A stretch of 64,000 bases of DNA. Source: Agrococcus jenensis (GTDB taxonomy: Bacteria; Actinomycetota; Actinomycetes; Actinomycetales; Microbacteriaceae). The translations under genes were made by a program, and so were the position numbers. The stretch spans positions 992,001 through 1,056,000 of the forward strand of contig NZ_RKHJ01000001.1 in the NCBI RefSeq assembly GCF_003752465.1, written 5' to 3'. Shown piece by piece: positions 7,619 through 17,274 of this stretch (position 1 is its first letter; every line of letters begins with the position of its first letter). The notes below the pieces were generated by a model. It saw nothing but the letters and a program-made list of their open reading frames with translations, did not search any database and was not told the origin of the DNA.

Positions 7619-8667
7619 GCAAGAGGGCAGGACTGGGGCGCGGCATCGGCGCCCTCATCCCGACGGGGCCGGCGCCGGCAGCAGAGATCGACGAGCGCGA
7701 CGACGCTGCGCCGACGGCATCCGAGATGACACCGGCGCACCGACGCGCTCGACGAGCGCCGAGGCCCGGCGGGCGGCCTGTCGATGTGTTCTTCTCCGGC
7801 GAGGAGGACGAGGCGCAGGGGCTGCTCGCCATCCCGGGCGCGACCTTCGGTGCTGTCGCGCCCGGCGACATCCGCCCGAACGCGAACCAGCCGCGCACCG
7901 TCTTCGACGAGGACGACCTCGCAGAGCTCGAGCACTCCATCCGCGAGTTCGGCGTGCTGCAGCCCATCGTCGTGCGCCCCGTGTCGGTCGGCGACGACGG
8001 CACGCACTACGAGCTCATCATGGGGGAGCGGCGCTGGCGCGCGAGCCAGCGAGCCGGCCTCGAGACCATCCCCGCCGTCATCAAGGACACCCCCGATGAC
8101 GCGATGCTGCGCGACGCGCTGCTCGAGAACCTGCACCGCGCCTCGCTCAACCCGCTCGAGGAGGCATCGGCGTACCAGCAGCTGATGGACGACTTCTCGA
8201 TCACGCAAGATGAGCTGTCGAAGCGGATCGGCCGCAGCCGGCCGCAGATCTCGAACACGATCCGGCTGCTGAAGCTCCCCGAGTCGATCCAGGCGAAGGT
8301 GGCCGGCGGGGTGCTGTCGGCGGGCCACGCGCGGGCGATCCTCTCGCTGCCGACCGTCGAGGCGATGGAGCAGCTCGCCGCGAAGATCGTCAATGAAGAT
8401 CTCTCAGTTCGTGCAGCGGAGGCTGCGGCAGGGCTGTTCCAGGCGCGGAGCCCCCGCCGGACGCCGACGAAGGGCGCCGTGCAGCACGGCCTCGACGAGA
8501 TCGCGACGCGGCTCGAGGACCGTCTCGACACGCGCGTGCGCATCGCGCTCGGACGCTCGAAGGGCCAGCTCACGATCGACTTCGCGACGGTGGGCGACCT
8601 CAACCGCATCCTCTCCGAGCTGGGGGAGCAGGGCGTGGGCGCCGGCCTGGAGCCCTCCGACGACTGA
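7615..8667 (+). CDS. parB: chromosome partitioning protein ParB (CTPase clamp)
   Basis: Binds parS, loads as a CTP-dependent sliding clamp and recruits SMC and ParA. The 350 residues start with MSKRAGLGRGIGALI, the ParA-stimulating N-terminal peptide. The CTP-binding motifs GERRWRA and ENLHR follow, then the HTH (QDELSKRIGRSRPQISN), and the C-terminal dimerisation domain at about 285-345. It is translationally coupled to parA and sits next to six parS sites. Confidence 0.96.
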   Translation: MSKRAGLGRGIGALIPTGPAPAAEIDERDDAAPTASEMTPAHRRARRAPRPGGRPVDVFFSGEEDEAQGLLAIPGATFGAVAPGDIRPNANQPRTVFDEDDLAELEHSIREFGVLQPIVVRPVSVGDDGTHYELIMGERRWRASQRAGLETIPAVIKDTPDDAMLRDALLENLHRASLNPLEEASAYQQLMDDFSITQDELSKRIGRSRPQISNTIRLLKLPESIQAKVAGGVLSAGHARAILSLPTVEAMEQLAAKIVNEDLSVRAAEAAAGLFQARSPRRTPTKGAVQHGLDEIATRLEDRLDTRVRIALGRSKGQLTIDFATVGDLNRILSELGEQGVGAGLEPSDD

Positions 8668-8692
8668 GCGCTCGCCGCACGGCAGCGCATAC

Positions 8693-8730
8693 GACGAAGG
8701 CCCCGAGGACGCATCCTCGGGGCCTTCGTC
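8693..8730. terminator. bidirectional terminator between parB and trxA
   Basis: Perfect 17-base-pair hairpin (8693-8709 with 8714-8730) around a CGCA loop. It lies between two convergent genes and carries A/T-flanked arms in both directions. Confidence 0.88.
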
Positions 8731-8739
8731 AGGCGTGGA

Positions 8740-9051
8740 TCACAGGAACGCTGCGAGCTCCTGCTCGATCGCGGGCTTCGGACGAGCGCCGATGAGCTCC
8801 TTCACGACCGCGCCGCCCTGGAAGAGCTTCATGGCGGGGATCGACGTGATGTTGTAGCGCATGGCCAGGTCGGGCTCCTGGTCGACGTTCACCTTGACGA
8901 CGTCGAGCTTCTCGGTCTCGCCGTCGATCTGCTCCAGGATGGGGCTGACCGCGCGGCACGGGCCGCACCAGGCGGCCCAGAAGTCGACGAGGACGGGCTT
9001 GTCGGCGTTGAGCACGTCCTGCTCGAACGACGCGGTGGTGACTTCCTTCAC
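8740..9051 (-). CDS. trxA: thioredoxin
   Basis: Cytosolic disulfide reductase. The 103 residues carry the active site WCGPC at 28-32 and the cis-proline region SIPAMKLF. GTG at 9051 overlaps the trxB stop by 4 bases, so it is the second gene of a trxB-trxA operon. Length and motif match a classical thioredoxin. Confidence 0.96.
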   Translation of the reverse strand: MKEVTTASFEQDVLNADKPVLVDFWAAWCGPCRAVSPILEQIDGETEKLDVVKVNVDQEPDLAMRYNITSIPAMKLFQGGAVVKELIGARPKPAIEQELAAFL

Positions 9052-10007
9052 AGTGCTGCCTCCTCAGGGCTCGTGACGAGGACCGGCACGGCGTGCGCGG
9101 CCAAGTAGTGCTCCGCGTCGAGCGCGGCGACGGTGCCGGACGCGGCGGCCGTGACGGCCTGGCGGTACGTGGGGTCGATGACGTCGCCGGCGGCGAAGAC
9201 ACCCTCGACCGACGTGCGCGAGCTGCGGCCGCCGACGGCGATCGTGCCCTCGGCGGTCAGCTCGAGCTTGCCGTGCACGAGGTGCGTGCGGGGGTCCGAG
9301 CCGATCGCGACGAACACGCCGTCGATCGGCATCCGGCTGGTCTCACCCGTGATGCGGTCGCGCAGCGTGACCGCCGAGACCTGCGCCTCGCCCTCGATCG
9401 ACTCGACGAACGCGTTCGTGACGAACTCGATCTTCTCGTTGGCGCGCGAGCGGTCGAGCATGACCTCGCTCGCGCGGAACGTCTCGGAGCGGTGCACGAT
9501 CGTGACCTTGTCGGCGAACTTCGTGAGGAAGTTGGCCTCCTCCATCGCGGAGTCGCCGCCGCCGACGACGATGAGCTGCTTCTGCTTGAAGAAGAAGCCG
9601 TCGCACGTGGCGCACCACGAGACGCCGTGCCCGGAGAGGCGCTCCTCGCCGTCGATGCCGAGCTTGCGGTAGGCCGAGCCGGTCGCGAAGATCACGGCGC
9701 GAGCCTCGAGCACCTCGTCGCCGACGTGCACGCGCTTCACCTCGCCGTCGAGCTCGAGGTCGGTGACGTCCTGCATCCGCACGTCGGCGCCGAAGCGCTC
9801 GGCCTGCTGCTGCATGGCGAACATGAGGTCAGGACCCTGGATGCCCTCGGGGAAGCCCGGGAAGTTCTCGACATCCGTCGTGGTCATGAGGTCGCCGCCC
9901 ATCTCGACGCTCGAGGCCAGCACGATCGGCTTCAGGTTGGCGCGTGCCGCGTAGATGGCCGCGGTGAAGCCGGCGGGGCCGGAGCCGATGATGATGAGGT
10001 CGTGCAC
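9048..10007 (-). CDS. trxB: thioredoxin-disulfide reductase
   Basis: NADPH/FAD enzyme that regenerates reduced thioredoxin. The 319 residues contain FAD-binding GSGPAG at 8-13, the redox motif CATC at 132-135, the NADPH-binding VGGGDSAMEEA, and the C-terminal GVFAAGDV. GTG at 10007 is preceded by AGGAGA. The frame is open far upstream into murJ but that region is antisense. Confidence 0.96.
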   Translation of the reverse strand: MHDLIIIGSGPAGFTAAIYAARANLKPIVLASSVEMGGDLMTTTDVENFPGFPEGIQGPDLMFAMQQQAERFGADVRMQDVTDLELDGEVKRVHVGDEVLEARAVIFATGSAYRKLGIDGEERLSGHGVSWCATCDGFFFKQKQLIVVGGGDSAMEEANFLTKFADKVTIVHRSETFRASEVMLDRSRANEKIEFVTNAFVESIEGEAQVSAVTLRDRITGETSRMPIDGVFVAIGSDPRTHLVHGKLELTAEGTIAVGGRSSRTSVEGVFAAGDVIDPTYRQAVTAAASGTVAALDAEHYLAAHAVPVLVTSPEEAAL

Positions 10008-10051
10008 TCTTGTCTCCTGAGTCGAGGCGGGATCCTTGGGGTCAACAGATT

Positions 10052-10441
10052 CTAGGTGGCGGGCATTCCCGCGTGGCCTGGCTCGCTGACGACCGCCAGC
10101 AGGTCGCCGGTGGCGGCGTCGACGACGATGAGGCCGGTCGCGGGCCACTCGGGGGTGCGGCGCACGACGGGGTGGTGCACGCGCGCGCGAGCGCGGCGAT
10201 CCCACGAGTCGACGAGGCGCGCGGTGTCGGCGTCCACGATGAGCACGGCCGGGTGGGAGTGCGCGAGCGACGACGACGCATCCGACGACCACCAGCCCTC
10301 GACCGCGAGCGGGCGAGGTGCGGACTCCAGCTCGAGCTGCTGCTTGCGGTCGCGCGTGAGCGACGCGCCCACGATGGCCCCGATGCCTGCGGCGACACCG
10401 ACGAGCAGCGGTCCGGCGACGCGGATGAGCGAGCTGGCCAT
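10052..10441 (-). CDS. hypothetical protein with N-terminal membrane anchor
   Basis: Not recognised. The 129-residue protein begins with one hydrophobic segment (about 10-27, PLLVGVAAGIGAIVG) followed by a polar domain containing VLIVDADTA and LIVVDAATG. It lies between murJ and trxB on the same strand, with AGGGGG before the ATG. Position in the cell-envelope/redox string suggests an envelope role, but nothing in the sequence fixes it. Confidence 0.6.
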   Translation of the reverse strand: MASSLIRVAGPLLVGVAAGIGAIVGASLTRDRKQQLELESAPRPLAVEGWWSSDASSSLAHSHPAVLIVDADTARLVDSWDRRARARVHHPVVRRTPEWPATGLIVVDAATGDLLAVVSEPGHAGMPAT

Positions 10442-10537
10442 GCGATCCCCCTGGCGTTGATCCCCGGCTGCCTGCGACGGTGCCGGGTCGCCAGCCTAGA
10501 CGCCGACCTTGTGGGCTTGCCCAGCGGGATGCGCCGC

Positions 10538-12196
10538 TCAGACCGGCTCGGCGGGCTCCACGCGCTCGGCGGGCTCGGCGCTCGAGCGGCCGCGGCGGAA
10601 GCGGTCGAGCACGACGTCGACCGTCGCCCGGAAGTCGGGGTTGCGCGTGATGAAGAGCAGCCCGAAGTAGATGAGCCCCATCACGAGCCCGGCGGCGACG
10701 CACGTGGTGACGGCGCCGAGCACGTTGATCGTGCCGAAGCCGTCCGGCCGGTAGCCGCCGAGCGCCAGCACGACGCCGAAGCCGGCGGCGGCGGCGAGCA
10801 GGCCGTACGCGAGGTACTGGATGTGCCGGATCGCGATGAGCTTGAACCCGAACGCGCCGATCTTCACCCGCACGAGCACGAGCCAGACGGCGAAGGAGAT
10901 GAGGTTGGCGACCGAGACGGCGAGCGCCGTGCCCGCGATGATCCACTCCGGCGGCAGCGTCGACGCCCACCACAGGCCCGCGAACGTGACGAACATCCCG
11001 AAGCAGGAGTAGACGAACGCAGTGCGGGTGTCGCCGAGCGCGAAGAAGACGCGCTGCACCACGTACTCGGCGCTGAACGCCACGAGGCACACGAGGAACG
11101 CCCAGATCACCCAGGCCATCGCCATCATGAGCTCGAACCGCGGCTCGAGGATGCGCGCGAAGGGCACCGCCACGACGGCCAGCACGAGCGCCGAGATGGT
11201 GGTGAGCATGCCGACGGCACGGAGGGCGCTCGACAGGTCGGCGCGGATGCCGCCCATGTCGTGCGACGCCGCGTGGTGCGACATGCGGGTGAAGTACGCG
11301 ATCGCGATCGAGACGGCGATGATCGAGTGCGGGAGCGAGAAGAGGTACCAGGCGTTCTGCATCGTGAGGATGTTGGCGCCGTCGCCGAGCGTGGCGACGC
11401 GCGACTGCACGAGCCCCTTGACCTGCCCGATGATGACGATGCCGAACAGCCAGAGCGAGGCCTTGCCGGTGGCGCGCAGGCCCACGCCGCGCCAGCCGAA
11501 GTCGAGCCGGAACCGCATGCCGGTGCGGCGGAAGAACAGCACGAGCACGAGCGCCTGCACGGCCACGCCCGCCGTGGTGACGAGGCCCAGCACCATCACG
11601 CGGTCCCAGTCCCAGACGTCGATGCTGCGGTTCACGGCCTCGCCGCCGAACAGCCAGATGAAGAAGCCCAGCCCGGCGATCGAGATGACGTTGTTCGCGA
11701 CCGGCGCCCACGTGTACGGCCCGAACTGGCTGCGGGCGTTGTAGATCTCGCCGAGCAGCGTGTAGATCGCGTAGAAGAGGATCTGCGGCATGCACCAGTA
11801 GGCGAGGCCGATCGCGACGGTCATCTGCTCGGCGCTGAAGCCGTCGCCGGCGATGGCGTAGAGGTCGACGAGCACCGGCGCCGCGACCGTGGCGATCACG
11901 GCGAGCGCGATGAACACCGAGCCCCCGAGCGTCAGGATCTTCGAGACGTACGCCTCTCCGCCGTCTGCAGCCTTCGACGCCTTGACGATCTGGGGCACGA
12001 GCACGGCGCTCATGACACCGCCGGCGACGAGCGCGTAGACGTTGTTGGGCAGCTGGTTGGCGAGGCCGAACGCCGCGCCGGCCGCCGAGCTGGACTGGCC
12101 GATCGCGATGACGAGCATGGCCATCTTGATGAAGCCCAGCACCCGCGACACCATCGTGCCTGCCGCGATGATCGCGCTTGCCTTGCCTGTGCTCAC
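10538..12196 (-). CDS. murJ: lipid II flippase MurJ
   Basis: MOP-superfamily transporter that flips lipid II across the membrane for peptidoglycan synthesis. The 552 residues form about 14 hydrophobic segments; the N-terminus (ASAIIAAGTMVSRVLGFIK) and GGVMSAVLVP are diagnostic. The C-terminus is short and cytosolic. It lacks the kinase-like FhaA-binding extension seen in mycobacterial MviN. GTG at 12196 overlaps the upstream DUF6049 gene by 4 bases. Confidence 0.94.
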   Translation of the reverse strand: MSTGKASAIIAAGTMVSRVLGFIKMAMLVIAIGQSSSAAGAAFGLANQLPNNVYALVAGGVMSAVLVPQIVKASKAADGGEAYVSKILTLGGSVFIALAVIATVAAPVLVDLYAIAGDGFSAEQMTVAIGLAYWCMPQILFYAIYTLLGEIYNARSQFGPYTWAPVANNVISIAGLGFFIWLFGGEAVNRSIDVWDWDRVMVLGLVTTAGVAVQALVLVLFFRRTGMRFRLDFGWRGVGLRATGKASLWLFGIVIIGQVKGLVQSRVATLGDGANILTMQNAWYLFSLPHSIIAVSIAIAYFTRMSHHAASHDMGGIRADLSSALRAVGMLTTISALVLAVVAVPFARILEPRFELMMAMAWVIWAFLVCLVAFSAEYVVQRVFFALGDTRTAFVYSCFGMFVTFAGLWWASTLPPEWIIAGTALAVSVANLISFAVWLVLVRVKIGAFGFKLIAIRHIQYLAYGLLAAAAGFGVVLALGGYRPDGFGTINVLGAVTTCVAAGLVMGLIYFGLLFITRNPDFRATVDVVLDRFRRGRSSAEPAERVEPAEPV

Positions 12197-14211
12197 AGGG
12201 ACTCCTTCACGGGCTGATCGCGGGCTGCGCGATCGCTGATGTCATCGGCGTCGCCGTGGGCCTCGCCCCGGCGACGCTTGCGCACCGACCGCCAGATGCC
12301 GAAGGCGATGAGCAGCACGATGGCGATGCCCAGCGCCACGGCGACGGCGGTCTCGATGGTGGGCTGCGCGGTCACGCGCATGATCTGCGGCTGCCCGAGC
12401 GGCACGCCGTCGGGCGTGTGCAGCTGGGCGACCATGAGCACCGTACCGGTGCCCACGACGTCGATCGGCACCTGCACGCGCTGCTGCGTGCTCGCGGCGA
12501 GGCTGATGTTCGTGCTGGGCTGCGGCACGGAGACCAGCGCGTTGAGCGGTCGCAGCGACAGCACGACCTGCACGGGCACGGTGAGACCGTTCGCGATCGT
12601 GATCGGCAGCGGCACGCTCTCGCCCACGGCGCGGATGTCGCTGCCGCCGACGATCTGGACCGCGTCGCGCACCTGGCCCAGCTCGCCGCCCAGCCCGTCG
12701 ATCGCCGCGCGGTCGGCGTCGGTCACGGCGCGGCCCGCATCCGGCAGCGCCGCCAGCAGCGTGAGCCGGAGCCCCGCCAGCAGCGACGCGGGCTCGTCGA
12801 CGATGGTCGCGACGCGCGACGCCTCTGCCTCCTGCGCGAGCGCGGCGCTCACGAGCTCAGCCCCCGCGTCGCGCTCGGGGTCGTCGATCGCGGCGAGCAC
12901 CGCCTCGCGGGTGGGCGTCTCGAGCGCGTCGTCCATGCTCACCGTCTCGACGAAGCCGGCGTCGGCGAGGGTCTCGAGCACCGCGACCGGCGATCCCTGC
13001 GTGGTGGCGGGCAGCACCGCGGCGAGCGTGCGCTGGTCGCTCGGTCGCTCGCGGGTGATCGTGGCGAGCAGCGCCACGAGCTCTGCGCGCCCCTGCGCCG
13101 CGGTGTCGGCGTTCGCGTCCGTCGCGTCCTGCAGCCGCTGCTGCACCTCGGCATCCGCGGCGAGCACGTCGACGCCGCCGACGCTCGCGTGCGCGCTGGG
13201 CGTGCTGCCCTCGAGCGCCTCGGCGAGGTTGTCGGTCGAGAGCACCACGGTGCCCATGCCGGCGAGCGTCCCGAGCTCCGCCTCCTGCACGATCGCGCCG
13301 GTCGCGTCGATCACCGGCATGCGCGCGCCGACCTCGCCGGCGGTGCCGGGCAGCGGCTCGTCGTCCTCGACCGGGATGCCGAGCGGCTCGACCGGGAAGG
13401 CGCCGGCGCGGGCCTGCGCGATCGGGTCGGCGTTCGCGTACAGCAGCGGATAGGTGTCGCGGGTCTCCGCGAGCTCGAGCCAGTCGGCGGCCGACTCGGG
13501 CGCGTCCGTGCCGAGCGCCTCGGCGCTCGCGCCGATCGCCGGGTCGACGCCGATCGTCGCACCGGCGTCGAGCGCCGCGTCGAGCGCTTCGTCGGTGTCA
13601 CTGCCCGGCTCGGTGAGCGATGCCAGCTCCTCCGCGGTGAGCAGGCCGGTGGCGTCGACGCCGGCGTCGATCGGCGCGGCGAGCGCCAGGCGCGTGGGGC
13701 TCGCCTCGCCCGGCTCGTCGCGGACCACGACGCTCGTGGCGCCCTCCATGTCGGGCGCGGATGCGGCGAGGCCGTAGGCGCCCCAGCTCGCGCCGTCGAG
13801 CCCGAGCGCGTCCGCATCGACCGTGATGGTCGTCGAGGTGCGGCCGAGCGCGGCGACCCCCGGCAGGTCCAGGGTGGCGACGACCGAGCTCGCGAGGATC
13901 CCGTCGCCCTCGAACCAGCGGCTGAGCCCGTAGCGCGTGCCGATCGGCGCGCTCGTGCGCAGCACCTCGATGCGCGTCGGGGGCAGGCTCTCGCGGGTGG
14001 GGTTGCGCAGCAGCACCTCGACCTCGAGCGCCTCGCCCTCGCTCAGCAGCGGGTCGACGGGGGCGAGCATGAGGGTCGGTGCCTCGTCGGTCGCTGTCGT
14101 CGCGCTCGCCGGGCTCGGAGCCAGCAGCGGGCCGGCGAGCAGCGCCGTCGCGACAGCCGCGGCGGCGCACGCGGTCGCGCGCCGACGCGCGAGGCGACCT
14201 GCCGACAGCAT
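12193..14211 (-). CDS. DUF6049 family secreted/membrane protein
   Basis: Member of the actinobacterial family found next to murJ; its role is unknown but probably in the envelope. The 672 residues begin with a signal peptide (to about 38, ending PSPASA), followed by a large extracytoplasmic Ala/Asp-rich region. Near the C-terminus there is one membrane segment (AVALGIAIVLLIAFGIW) and then a basic RKRRRGE tail. ATG at 14211 has a TACCCT hexamer at 14219-14224 (minus) 7 bases before it and no Shine-Dalgarno. It overlaps murJ by 4 bases, so the two are co-transcribed. Confidence 0.85.
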   Translation of the reverse strand: MLSAGRLARRRATACAAAAVATALLAGPLLAPSPASATTATDEAPTLMLAPVDPLLSEGEALEVEVLLRNPTRESLPPTRIEVLRTSAPIGTRYGLSRWFEGDGILASSVVATLDLPGVAALGRTSTTITVDADALGLDGASWGAYGLAASAPDMEGATSVVVRDEPGEASPTRLALAAPIDAGVDATGLLTAEELASLTEPGSDTDEALDAALDAGATIGVDPAIGASAEALGTDAPESAADWLELAETRDTYPLLYANADPIAQARAGAFPVEPLGIPVEDDEPLPGTAGEVGARMPVIDATGAIVQEAELGTLAGMGTVVLSTDNLAEALEGSTPSAHASVGGVDVLAADAEVQQRLQDATDANADTAAQGRAELVALLATITRERPSDQRTLAAVLPATTQGSPVAVLETLADAGFVETVSMDDALETPTREAVLAAIDDPERDAGAELVSAALAQEAEASRVATIVDEPASLLAGLRLTLLAALPDAGRAVTDADRAAIDGLGGELGQVRDAVQIVGGSDIRAVGESVPLPITIANGLTVPVQVVLSLRPLNALVSVPQPSTNISLAASTQQRVQVPIDVVGTGTVLMVAQLHTPDGVPLGQPQIMRVTAQPTIETAVAVALGIAIVLLIAFGIWRSVRKRRRGEAHGDADDISDRAARDQPVKESL

Positions 14212-14218
14212 GGCTGAC

Positions 14219-14224
14219 AGGGTA
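14219..14224 (-). promoter_or_regulatory. leaderless-type -10 of the DUF6049-murJ unit
   Basis: TACCCT, with 7 bases between it and the ATG at 14211; no ribosome-binding site is present. Confidence 0.55.
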
Positions 14225-14302
14225 CCGCCGAAGCATCGGCGCGGCCGTGGTGCCGCGCAGCCGCGCGGGCGACGGCGAGTGGCCCTGCCAGAATGGTGTC
14301 TC

Positions 14303-15757
14303 GTGACCGACATGGCTGAGGCGACCGCGCGACTGCACGCCCTCGTCGCATCCGCGCCGACCGCCCAGCTGGCCGAGGCCTTCGCCGGCGCCGGGCACGA
14401 GCTCGCGCTCGTCGGCGGCCCGGTGCGCGACGCCTTCCTCGACCGGCCGGTCACCGACCTCGACTTCGCCTCGAGCGCGACGCCCGACGAGATCCACGCG
14501 CTCGTCGCGCCGCTGGCCGACGCGACCTGGGATGTCGGCCGCGAGTTCGGCACGATCGCCGCGCGCATCGGCGGCGCCGACGTCGAGATCACCACCTACC
14601 GGGCCGACACGTACGACGGCGTCTCGCGCAAGCCGACCGTCGCCTTCGGGGACTCGCTCGAGGACGACCTCGAGCGCCGCGACTTCACGGTGAACGCGAT
14701 GGCGCTCATGCTCACGCCCCGGCGCGACGGCAGCGAGGCGACGGTGCCGCAGCTCATCGACGTCGGCGGCGGGCTCGAGCACCTGCTGCAGGGCGTGCTC
14801 GACACCCCGATGGCGCCCGAGCGCTCGTTCGACGACGACCCGCTGCGCATGATGCGCGCCGCGCGCTTCGCCGCGCAGCTCGGCTTCGAGGTCGCGCCCC
14901 GCGCGCTCGAGGCGATGGCCGCGCTCGCCGAGCGGATCCGCGACATCTCAGCGGAGCGGGTGCGCGACGAGCTCTCGAAGCTGCTGCTGACGAGCACCCC
15001 GGTGCCGGGGCTGCGGCTGCTGACCGACGCGGGCATCCTCGACATCGTGCTGCCGGAGGTGCCGGCGCTGCGGCTCGAGGCCGACGAGCACGCGCACCAC
15101 AAGGACGTCTTCGAGCACTCGCTCACCGTGCTGCAGCAGGGCATCGACCTCGAGGCATCGCGCAACCCGGATGCGGCGCCCGACCTCGTGTCGCGGCTCG
15201 CGGGCCTGCTGCACGACATCGGCAAGCCCGCCACGCGACGCATCGAGGGGCGGGTCGTCACGTTCCACCAGCACGACCTCGTCGGCGCGCGGATGGCGAA
15301 GCAGCGGCTCAAGGCGCTGCGCTTCGACAACGACACCGTGAAGGCGGTCGCGCGGCTCGTCGAGCTGCACCTGCGCTTCTACGGCTACGGCGAGCAGGCG
15401 TGGACCGACTCCGCGGTGCGCCGCTACGTGCGCGACGCCGGACCGCTGCTCGAGCGGCTGCACATCCTCACGCGCTCCGACGTCACGACCCGCAACCGCC
15501 GGAAGGCGGAGCGGCTCGACTTCGCCTACGACGACCTCGAGCACCGGATCGCCGAGCTGCGCGAGCAGGAGGAGATGGACGCGGTGCGTCCCGACCTCGA
15601 CGGCGAGCAGATCATGGCCATCCTCGGCATCCGGCCCGGCCGCGAGGTGGGGGAGGCGTACCGGATGCTGCTCGAGCAGCGCCTCGAGCACGGCCCGCTG
15701 GGCGCCGAGCGCGCGGAGCAGGTCCTCCGCGACTGGTGGGCCTCCCGCTCGTCCTGA
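14303..15757 (+). CDS. cca: CCA tRNA nucleotidyltransferase
   Basis: Adds or repairs the 3' CCA end of tRNAs. The 484 residues contain the nucleotidyltransferase motifs GGPVRD and DLDFAS, the template region RRDFTVNAM and DPLRMMRAARF, then an HD domain with HDIGKP (His304-Asp305) in the C-terminal half. GTG at 14303 has CAGAAT at 14289-14294 and no clear Shine-Dalgarno. It is transcribed divergently from the DUF6049-murJ unit, a common actinobacterial arrangement. Confidence 0.95.
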   Translation: MTDMAEATARLHALVASAPTAQLAEAFAGAGHELALVGGPVRDAFLDRPVTDLDFASSATPDEIHALVAPLADATWDVGREFGTIAARIGGADVEITTYRADTYDGVSRKPTVAFGDSLEDDLERRDFTVNAMALMLTPRRDGSEATVPQLIDVGGGLEHLLQGVLDTPMAPERSFDDDPLRMMRAARFAAQLGFEVAPRALEAMAALAERIRDISAERVRDELSKLLLTSTPVPGLRLLTDAGILDIVLPEVPALRLEADEHAHHKDVFEHSLTVLQQGIDLEASRNPDAAPDLVSRLAGLLHDIGKPATRRIEGRVVTFHQHDLVGARMAKQRLKALRFDNDTVKAVARLVELHLRFYGYGEQAWTDSAVRRYVRDAGPLLERLHILTRSDVTTRNRRKAERLDFAYDDLEHRIAELREQEEMDAVRPDLDGEQIMAILGIRPGREVGEAYRMLLEQRLEHGPLGAERAEQVLRDWWASRSS

Positions 15758-15764
15758 CCTCGTC

Positions 15765-15827
15765 CTCAACGGAGCAGCTGGTCGCGCGAGGGCAGCATCA
15801 CCCCGTGCTGCCACCCGCTCCGTTGAG
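15765..15827 (+). terminator. two-tier hairpin after cca
   Basis: Outer arms CTCAACGGAGC (15765-15775) and GCTCCGTTGAG (15817-15827) pair perfectly. Inner arms GGCAGCA (15791-15797) and TGCTGCC (15806-15812) form a second stem. It starts 7 bases after the cca stop. There is no T tract, so it may be a transcript-end or processing hairpin rather than a classical terminator. Confidence 0.55.
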
Positions 15828-15858
15828 AAGTCTCGTAGCGGGGGAGTGGCCGGTGCGG

Positions 15859-15948
15859 TAGGATCGACAGGTTGCGCGGACTCTGATCCCGCACATGCAT
15901 ACCCTCCTGCTGCAGATCGTCTGCAGCCGTTCTAGTCCGAAGGAGGTG
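15859..15948 (+). promoter_or_regulatory. rpsF operon promoter and leader with hairpin
   Basis: TAGGAT at 15859-15864 is a good -10. The following leader contains a perfect 8-base-pair hairpin, GCTGCAGA (15909-15916) and TCTGCAGC (15920-15927), then an AAGGAGGTG ribosome-binding site (15940-15948). S6:S18 autoregulation through rpsF leaders is known in other bacteria; whether this leader carries that motif is inference. Confidence 0.5.
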
Positions 15949-15956
15949 GGTGAAGC

Positions 15957-16403
15957 ATGCAGCAGTACGAACTCATGGTGATTCTCGACCCGGAGGTGGA
16001 CGAGCGCACCGTCGCTCCGTCGCTCGACAAGTTCCTCAACGTCATCCGCAACGATGGCGGCACCATCGAGAAGATCGACATCTGGGGCCGTCGGCGCCTG
16101 GCATACGAGATCGACAAGAAGACCGAGGGCATCTACGCCGTCGTCAACTTCTCGGCCGAGTCCGCCACGACCGACGAGCTCGATCGCCAGCTGGGCCTGT
16201 CCGAGGCCGTCATGCGCACCAAGGTGCTGCGCTCCGAGACCGCGGTCTCGCAGACCGGTGACTCGAAGCGCCACTACGACGCGAAGGCTGCCAAGGCCGC
16301 CGCGAAGGCTGACAAGGCACCGGCGCAGCCCGCGGCGCCCGTCGACGCGACCCCCGCAGCCCCTGCAGCCACCGAGGCTCCCGCAGAGGTCGAGGCCAAG
16401 TAG
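15957..16403 (+). CDS. rpsF: 30S ribosomal protein S6
   Basis: Small-subunit protein that pairs with S18. The 148 residues contain the S6 fold in the first 98 ([26 protein letters not shown]). They continue in an Ala/Pro/Lys tail of about 50 residues, longer than the usual S6 of about 96. First gene of the rpsF-ssb-rpsR-rplI operon; ssb starts 2 bases after its stop. Confidence 0.96.
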   Translation: MQQYELMVILDPEVDERTVAPSLDKFLNVIRNDGGTIEKIDIWGRRRLAYEIDKKTEGIYAVVNFSAESATTDELDRQLGLSEAVMRTKVLRSETAVSQTGDSKRHYDAKAAKAAAKADKAPAQPAAPVDATPAAPAATEAPAEVEAK

Positions 16404-16405
16404 CC

Positions 16406-16945
16406 ATGGCAGGCGAGACGATCATCACGGTGGTCGGCAACCTGACGGCTGACCCGGAGCTGCGCTACACGCAGAACGGGCTCGCGGTCGCGAACTTCAC
16501 GATCGCGTCGACCCCACGCACCTTCGACCGCCAGGCGAACGAGTGGAAGGACGGCGAAGCGCTGTTCCTCCGCGCGTCGGTCTGGCGCGAGTTCGCCGAG
16601 CACGTGTCGCAGAGCCTGACGAAGGGCTCGCGCGTCATCGCGCAGGGTCGCCTGAAGCAGCGCTCCTTCGAGACGCAGCAGGGCGAGAAGCGCACGGTCA
16701 TCGAGCTCGAGGTCGACGAGATCGGCCCCTCGCTCCGCTACGCGACCGCACAGGTCACGCGCGCACAGGGCGGCGGCGCAGGCCGCAGCTCCGGCGGCCA
16801 GGGCGGCGGCGGCAACTTCGGTCAGCCGCAGCAGGTCGCGGACGAGCCGTGGGGTCAGCCCGCCCAGCAGCAGGCGCAGCCCGCATCGGGCGGCGACGTC
16901 TGGGGCGCGCCCGGCACCTCGTACAACGACGAGACGCCCTTCTAA
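16406..16945 (+). CDS. ssb: single-stranded DNA-binding protein
   Basis: Binds ssDNA in replication and repair. The 179 residues have an OB fold (to about 115; [24 protein letters not shown]), a Gly/Gln-rich disordered linker, and the acidic tip DETPF that recruits partner proteins. It lies between rpsF and rpsR as in most bacteria. Confidence 0.96.
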   Translation: MAGETIITVVGNLTADPELRYTQNGLAVANFTIASTPRTFDRQANEWKDGEALFLRASVWREFAEHVSQSLTKGSRVIAQGRLKQRSFETQQGEKRTVIELEVDEIGPSLRYATAQVTRAQGGGAGRSSGGQGGGGNFGQPQQVADEPWGQPAQQQAQPASGGDVWGAPGTSYNDETPF

Positions 16946-17002
16946 GGCTTCTCGGCACCAAGCACTCACGGGACGGCAGTCCCGAGCACGAAAGAAGGAC
17001 AC

Positions 17003-17260
17003 ATGGCTGGCAAGCCGCAGAACAACCGCAAGCCGCGGGGCCCGAAGGGCGGAAAGCCGCTCGCTCCGGCGAAGGCGATCAAGGTCGGCGTCATCGACTG
17101 GAAGGACGTCGCGACGCTGAAGAAGTTCATCTCCGAGCGCGGCAAGATCCGTGCCCGTCGCATCACCGGCGTGTCGGTGCAGGAGCAGCGCCTGATCGCC
17201 AAGGCGATCAAGAACGCGCGCGAGATGGCGCTCCTGCCCTACTCCGGCGCCGGACGCTGA
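17003..17260 (+). CDS. rpsR: 30S ribosomal protein S18
   Basis: Small-subunit protein that binds S6. The 85 residues include [18 protein letters not shown] and [28 protein letters not shown], the S18 signature. No cysteines are present, so this is the zinc-free form. An [15 protein letters not shown] site precedes the ATG. Third gene of the operon. Confidence 0.96.
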   Translation: MAGKPQNNRKPRGPKGGKPLAPAKAIKVGVIDWKDVATLKKFISERGKIRARRITGVSVQEQRLIAKAIKNAREMALLPYSGAGR

Positions 17261-17274
17261 GGGGGCTGAGGAAC

